Part shown: piece by piece, positions 60,251 through 64,000 of the stretch
Layout: each line of letters starts with the position of its first letter
Position numbering within the stretch: position 1 is the stretch's first letter
NCBI GenBank assembly: GCA_029207755.1
Contig: JARCOQ010000012.1
Span: forward strand, 16,497,679 to 16,561,678
DNA from: Chamaea fasciata
Lineage: Eukaryota > Chordata > Aves > Passeriformes > Sylviidae
Length of the DNA: 64,000 nt
Reading direction: 5' to 3'
Notes under the pieces: model-generated
Database searches by the model: none
Seen by the model: the letters and a program-made list of their open reading frames with translations, nothing else
What the model was told of the DNA's origin: nothing
Translations under genes and position numbers: made by a program

Positions 60251-61439
60251 CCCCACAAGATAAAGGAGTGGTTTACACTTCTGGTCCAGGGGAAGGTCAA
60301 ACGAGGGCATGCAGGGGAAGCTGAATGCCCAGCTGGGTGTTTATTCTATTTTATTGTAAAGTGCAGGAGATAAGTTTGGGTCAGGCAGACTAGTTTTGAC
60401 ATATAAAATTTTAGACAGAGGATAGTCTTACTAATGGCTTCAGCACACAGCATGGATTTATTCTTAGAAAACCTTCTTAAGTTGAGGCATTTTTCAAAAA
60501 GCAAGTCCTCAACAAGTGACAGCAGAAGGCAGAGCTGCCCTGGTCAAATGTGGGCTTTAGAGGAAGCCAAGAGTGGAACAGGTGATATTCCTGGGACACT
60601 GTGTGCTTGTTCCGACAACTTCTAAAATTGCTATCAGAACTCACATTAGCTATGCAATTAATAATTTTATATATCAGATTTAAGATTACATGTTTTGTGT
60701 TGATTGTTTTGGTTTGTTTTTGTTTTGTTTTCCCCAAAGAATTGGAGCTGCTTTGCAGCTATGGTTACAAGAACTGTGTAATGTCAAGAGCCAAGAAGAG
60801 CCAAGACCTGCATGTGCTTAACGAGCTCTTTCATATTTGCTTGTGTCTGGTGTTAGGACGGCACAGCTCCTGTCTTTGTTGTCTTACAGCATCCTTAGGC
60901 AAAAGGCTCTGACAAAGCATCAATCACCCAGACTGCTTAAAATCCTGCTGGTCTCATTCAAGAACCAGTGATGAGCTACATACCTTTATCCCATCTTAAT
61001 GGTCATTATTGATGTTGCTGTAAAAGCTGCTTCACTCTGAATGATATGTAGGTGGTGAAAAGAGTTTTATGCTGTGGTGAGGCAAACAGTTATTAAAAGA
61101 AGAGAAAAGCCTAGGTGATGCCTTATGATTTCATGAAAACATCTTTCTTTTCTGAGGAATGGTGCAAGGGGTCTAACCCACCACACACTGCAGCAACAAA
61201 TCATCTTAGGCCTGACAGGTCTGGAGCAAACCTTCTACACAGAACCTGGAGCCATACCCTCTGTCCTGTCCTGTATTGCTGCTTGCCACAGCCCCATTGT
61301 GCCTTGTACTCTGCAAAGCTCTGGGTCCTACAGGGCAATCACTGCAGTTCTGGCCCCTCTGCTCATACACAGCACAGAGACATCTCCCAGGGACAGTGGG
61401 AAGGCAGCCTCGGGGCTCTGCAGGGCTCTGTCCTCCCAC
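60251..61439. other. Unique DNA, no gene recognised
   Basis: About 1.2 kb with no repeat or gene recognised. Open frames up to about 119 codons occur at 61115-61474 and run into the inverted LTR, so they do not support a gene. Confidence 0.55.
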
Positions 61440-61912
61440 CAGCCTGCTGCTCTGGGTTTTCCCAATACCTCTGAAGGTCCAGCCCTTGCAGAGAAGTGGC
61501 AAAAATCAATTAGGGAGACGGCATGATCGAGTGTGTCTTGAAAAAGCAAAAAGATTTTAATAAATTAAGGAAATAATACAAACATGAAGGGAAAGCTGAA
61601 CACATAGAGACAGGTCTCCGACTTGCTACAACAGCTAGAAAAGCATAGAGCACCTTTGTTCTCTCTCTTTGGTACTCAATAGTTCAGGTGGGCTCTTTGG
61701 CTCTTGGCCCAATGAGAGTAGCAACAGGCTTTGAGTTACACTCTCCGAGCCCAATCCATGCTCTGTGCTGGCACTGAGCCAATTACAATGAGAATGGCAG
61801 AGAACTTTCTAGTTAAACTTCCTAAACTGTCTAAAGGTAAACTGAAACTCTTCCCCATTTGGAAACACCTGCTGGGGGTGTGGGGTGTATTGTCAACTTG
61901 CTGCCTCTGACA
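61440..61912 (-). mobile_element. Solo LTR, endogenous retrovirus family C, copy 2 (minus)
   Basis: Read on the minus strand it starts TGTCAGAGGCAGCAAG at 61912 and is collinear with 51532-52016. CCCAGCAGGTGTTTCC, then CATTGGGCC, AGCCCACCTG, GTGTTCAGCTT and TTATTAAAA follow in the same order. ATTAAA reads at 61561-61556 on the minus strand. Similarity continues through GGGCTGG and TCAGAGGT (about 61466) and then fades, so the far boundary between 61440 and 61470 is uncertain and no target duplication was found. Three CCAAT-like words lie in the U3-like half. No retroviral coding sequence adjoins it. Confidence 0.7.
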
Positions 61913-64000
61913 GCAGCATTCCCTCAGTCTTCAGTTGCCCAAGCACAACATTTTGTTGAAGCTGCTCTTTTAAATCAAAGTGTTTGGGAGCTGTGACTGT
62001 TGCCCCGCCTTTTGAGAAGGTGTTCTTGCAATGGTTGAGCTAGCAGTGCTGTGGCTCAGGAAGGAAAACTCTCTCACATGTCCTTCCCTGTTTCCTTTAT
62101 TTATTTATTTTGTGTTGATCCCTTTTCTGTCTCTGTAATTTTGCTGGGGTAGCTCAGAACCTTCTCCTGGAAAGCTGCACCCAGCTTATTTCTGACTGGT
62201 CTGGGCATGGGGGTGGCTGGGCTGGTAAACAGACCTGTTTGTTGTGGTGGGGAGGCCAAGAGTGTTTCTGTAAGCTTCTTTTCTGGTAATCCCCTGTAAC
62301 ATTAGTCTTATGGAACAGAAACCTGAAAGCCTTTACTTGTAATAGTACAAAAAAAGAACGCCTGAAAATGGTTGATTCAAAAATGTATCCATTTTGGATT
62401 ATGGGATTCATCAAATGGCCTGTCAACTGCACTGTAGTGACAACAGCATTGACCTCATTGTCTCTTCACAATTTACTCTTTCCTCAGTAGCAGTAGCCAG
62501 GTGAAAGCCCTGCTAGCTCTCCTGGAACCAAATCCTGCTCACTGTGTCATGGATAAAGGGCACAGAAATACAAAATCCTGTAGGAAGCTTCCCTGGCATA
62601 CTGATCTTCCTGAAGGACCATTAATAAGGCTGTAGGAAAAGCACATTACTCCTTGTCTGAAATTAAAAACAAAGAAAGAGCCATTTTAGCCAGCCCCAAG
62701 CTCACGATTTTAACTATCATGAAAAAAAGACAATCAGGTTGAAATTATTTGCAAAATTCCTGTTTTTCACTTATAAGTACTTGCTGGTCAGGATGGTGTT
62801 TCCACAAAGAGTCCAGAAACTTAAAATTTATGCAGCCCCATCTATTAATGAATAAGAAATGCACCAGAGTTTTATTTACATGATAATGCCATTTGATGCA
62901 GAAGGAGCAATAATTCACCACTGCCTTTTTTAGACATCCATTGAAAGCAAAACAAGCAATCCTTGGCAGACTGCAGGATTATTTGAATTAATCCCGAACC
63001 ACGGTTTTGATTTTAAGTGTGAAGGTAAGAATTGAATGCTACTGCTGAAAGTGACACTTTATAGGTGGATTTTTCCTCCTGCAATGCTGCTTCACAACCC
63101 ACAGCTGGCTGAACCAGCAGGGAGATCCTGGTGGGAAAGGTGGCTGTGTGATCTTTATCCATCCCTGGCTGCCGTGATCAGGGACAGCTGTGGAATTTGG
63201 GTGATCCCTGTGCGTCCCTTCCAGCTCAGGAGACTCTACACTTCCCTGGTTCCTTGAACACCAAACTCCCCTCACTCATACAATTGCTGCTGAAGAGTCG
63301 TGACCAACATCCAGGTCTGTAGATTTAATCAGGGAAACAGAGTGCATGGGAGGGATTTTGGAAATCTCTAATTTCTATTCAAGTGTCCAGAAAAAAAAGG
63401 AAAACCCCCAGAATTTAAGGAAATGAATTATCCACCAAGCCAAGGTGCCATGTGATTGACTGGCTGTACACTTGGCAAGAGAGTTAGGAACAGAATATTC
63501 CATTTCAACAATTTCAAGGCAAGGAGAACCATTCCACTTTCAGGTACGTGTGGGAGAAAAGTGTATGAATAATGGATTTTCTATAATATATTTCCCATGC
63601 ATTATTGAAAATATTACAAATACCCACATGCTTTTTCCATTACATCATTGTGATGCACTTAACATATTCTGTTGACCTCATTAGTGTTAAGAAGTCATAT
63701 TGGATGTGTTTTACAGCTTACAATTAGGGTTTTTTTGAAACTTGAGATGACACGCAAATATTTTAGGAGATGATTCATAGCAATATAAATTCTTTATACC
63801 AGCATTTCAGCACTGGGAGGGAGGTTGTTTCTCTGAAGGAACGAAGTAAAAATAAAGAGCATTTGCTAAATCATATTTTCACAAATGCCTAAGTTTATTA
63901 GCACAGCTCATTAGTTTTGTGACTCAGCTTTTATGGTGCTCTGGAAAGCTCTGTTGGTGTTCAGTAATACACATTAGCATGCTAAGGCTTCTCCTTACTA
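61913..64000. other. Unique DNA to the window edge, no gene recognised
   Basis: About 2.1 kb of AT-rich sequence. A short TTTA run lies near 62098. The longest open frame is 92 codons (62154-62432, minus) with no recognisable domain. No repeat family was recognised. Confidence 0.6.

Noticed and set aside
59936..60373. Long open frames of 97 to 138 codons on both strands
   Set aside because: They are produced by the CCCTT pentamer, which has no stop in any frame; the repeating peptide is an artefact.
1..64000. CRISPR array, bacterial operon, prophage or tRNA/rRNA gene
   Set aside because: No regularly spaced identical repeats with unique spacers, no compact coding order and no tRNA or rRNA core motifs were found; the sequence is vertebrate in character.

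Overview
The window looks like a stretch of bird genome, most likely a songbird or close relative, with no recognisable protein-coding gene. Three things point that way. Truncated 3' ends of CR1 LINEs carry the typical ATTCTRTG-type or hexamer tails. There are several solo LTRs of avian endogenous retroviruses, one of a type I recall as common in bird genomes. The background is AT-rich, CpG-poor, unspaced DNA with stops in all frames. Nothing bacterial or phage-like is present: no operons, ribosome-binding sites or compact gene order. I read it as an intergenic desert or a very long intron; small exons cannot be excluded by eye.

Layout. 0-5 kb: solo LTR of family A (519-1154), a minus-strand CR1 end (1521-1705) and a plus-strand CR1 end (4088-4398). 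5-14.5 kb: unique AT-rich DNA. 14.5-22.5 kb: two copies of LTR family B in opposite orientation (14494-15022 minus; 21505-22030 plus). The second is nested inside an older LTR, family D (about 21392-22431). 22.5-35 kb: unique DNA with a small diverged duplication near 23.7 kb, a diverged duplicated block at 32.3 and 33.1 kb, and several A/C-rich or T-rich tracts. 35-38 kb: second family A LTR (35383-36153), a 49-base A run and two CR1 ends. 38-48 kb: unique DNA with a perfect 12-bp-arm hairpin at 45.96 kb. 48-53 kb: CR1 end with a hexamer tail, then two LTRs of different families (C at 51532-52016, E at 52298-52760). 53-64 kb: unique DNA, a 48-copy CCCTT satellite at 60.0 kb and a second, inverted family C LTR at about 61440-61912.

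The structural story is one of layered transposition. Eight LTRs from five families are visible, without gag, pol or env remnants that I could recognise, so these are solo LTRs left by recombination. Apparent target-site duplications are 5 bp for A, 6 bp for B and 4 bp for C and E; most carry one or two mismatches and count as supporting evidence only. Families A, B and C were each defined by comparing two copies within this window. No gene set acts together here. No new defence or metabolic system was found; the observations worth a second look are the nested LTR, the LTR-internal reiterated motif, the pure CCCTT array, the duplicated block at 32-33 kb and the hairpin at 45.96 kb.
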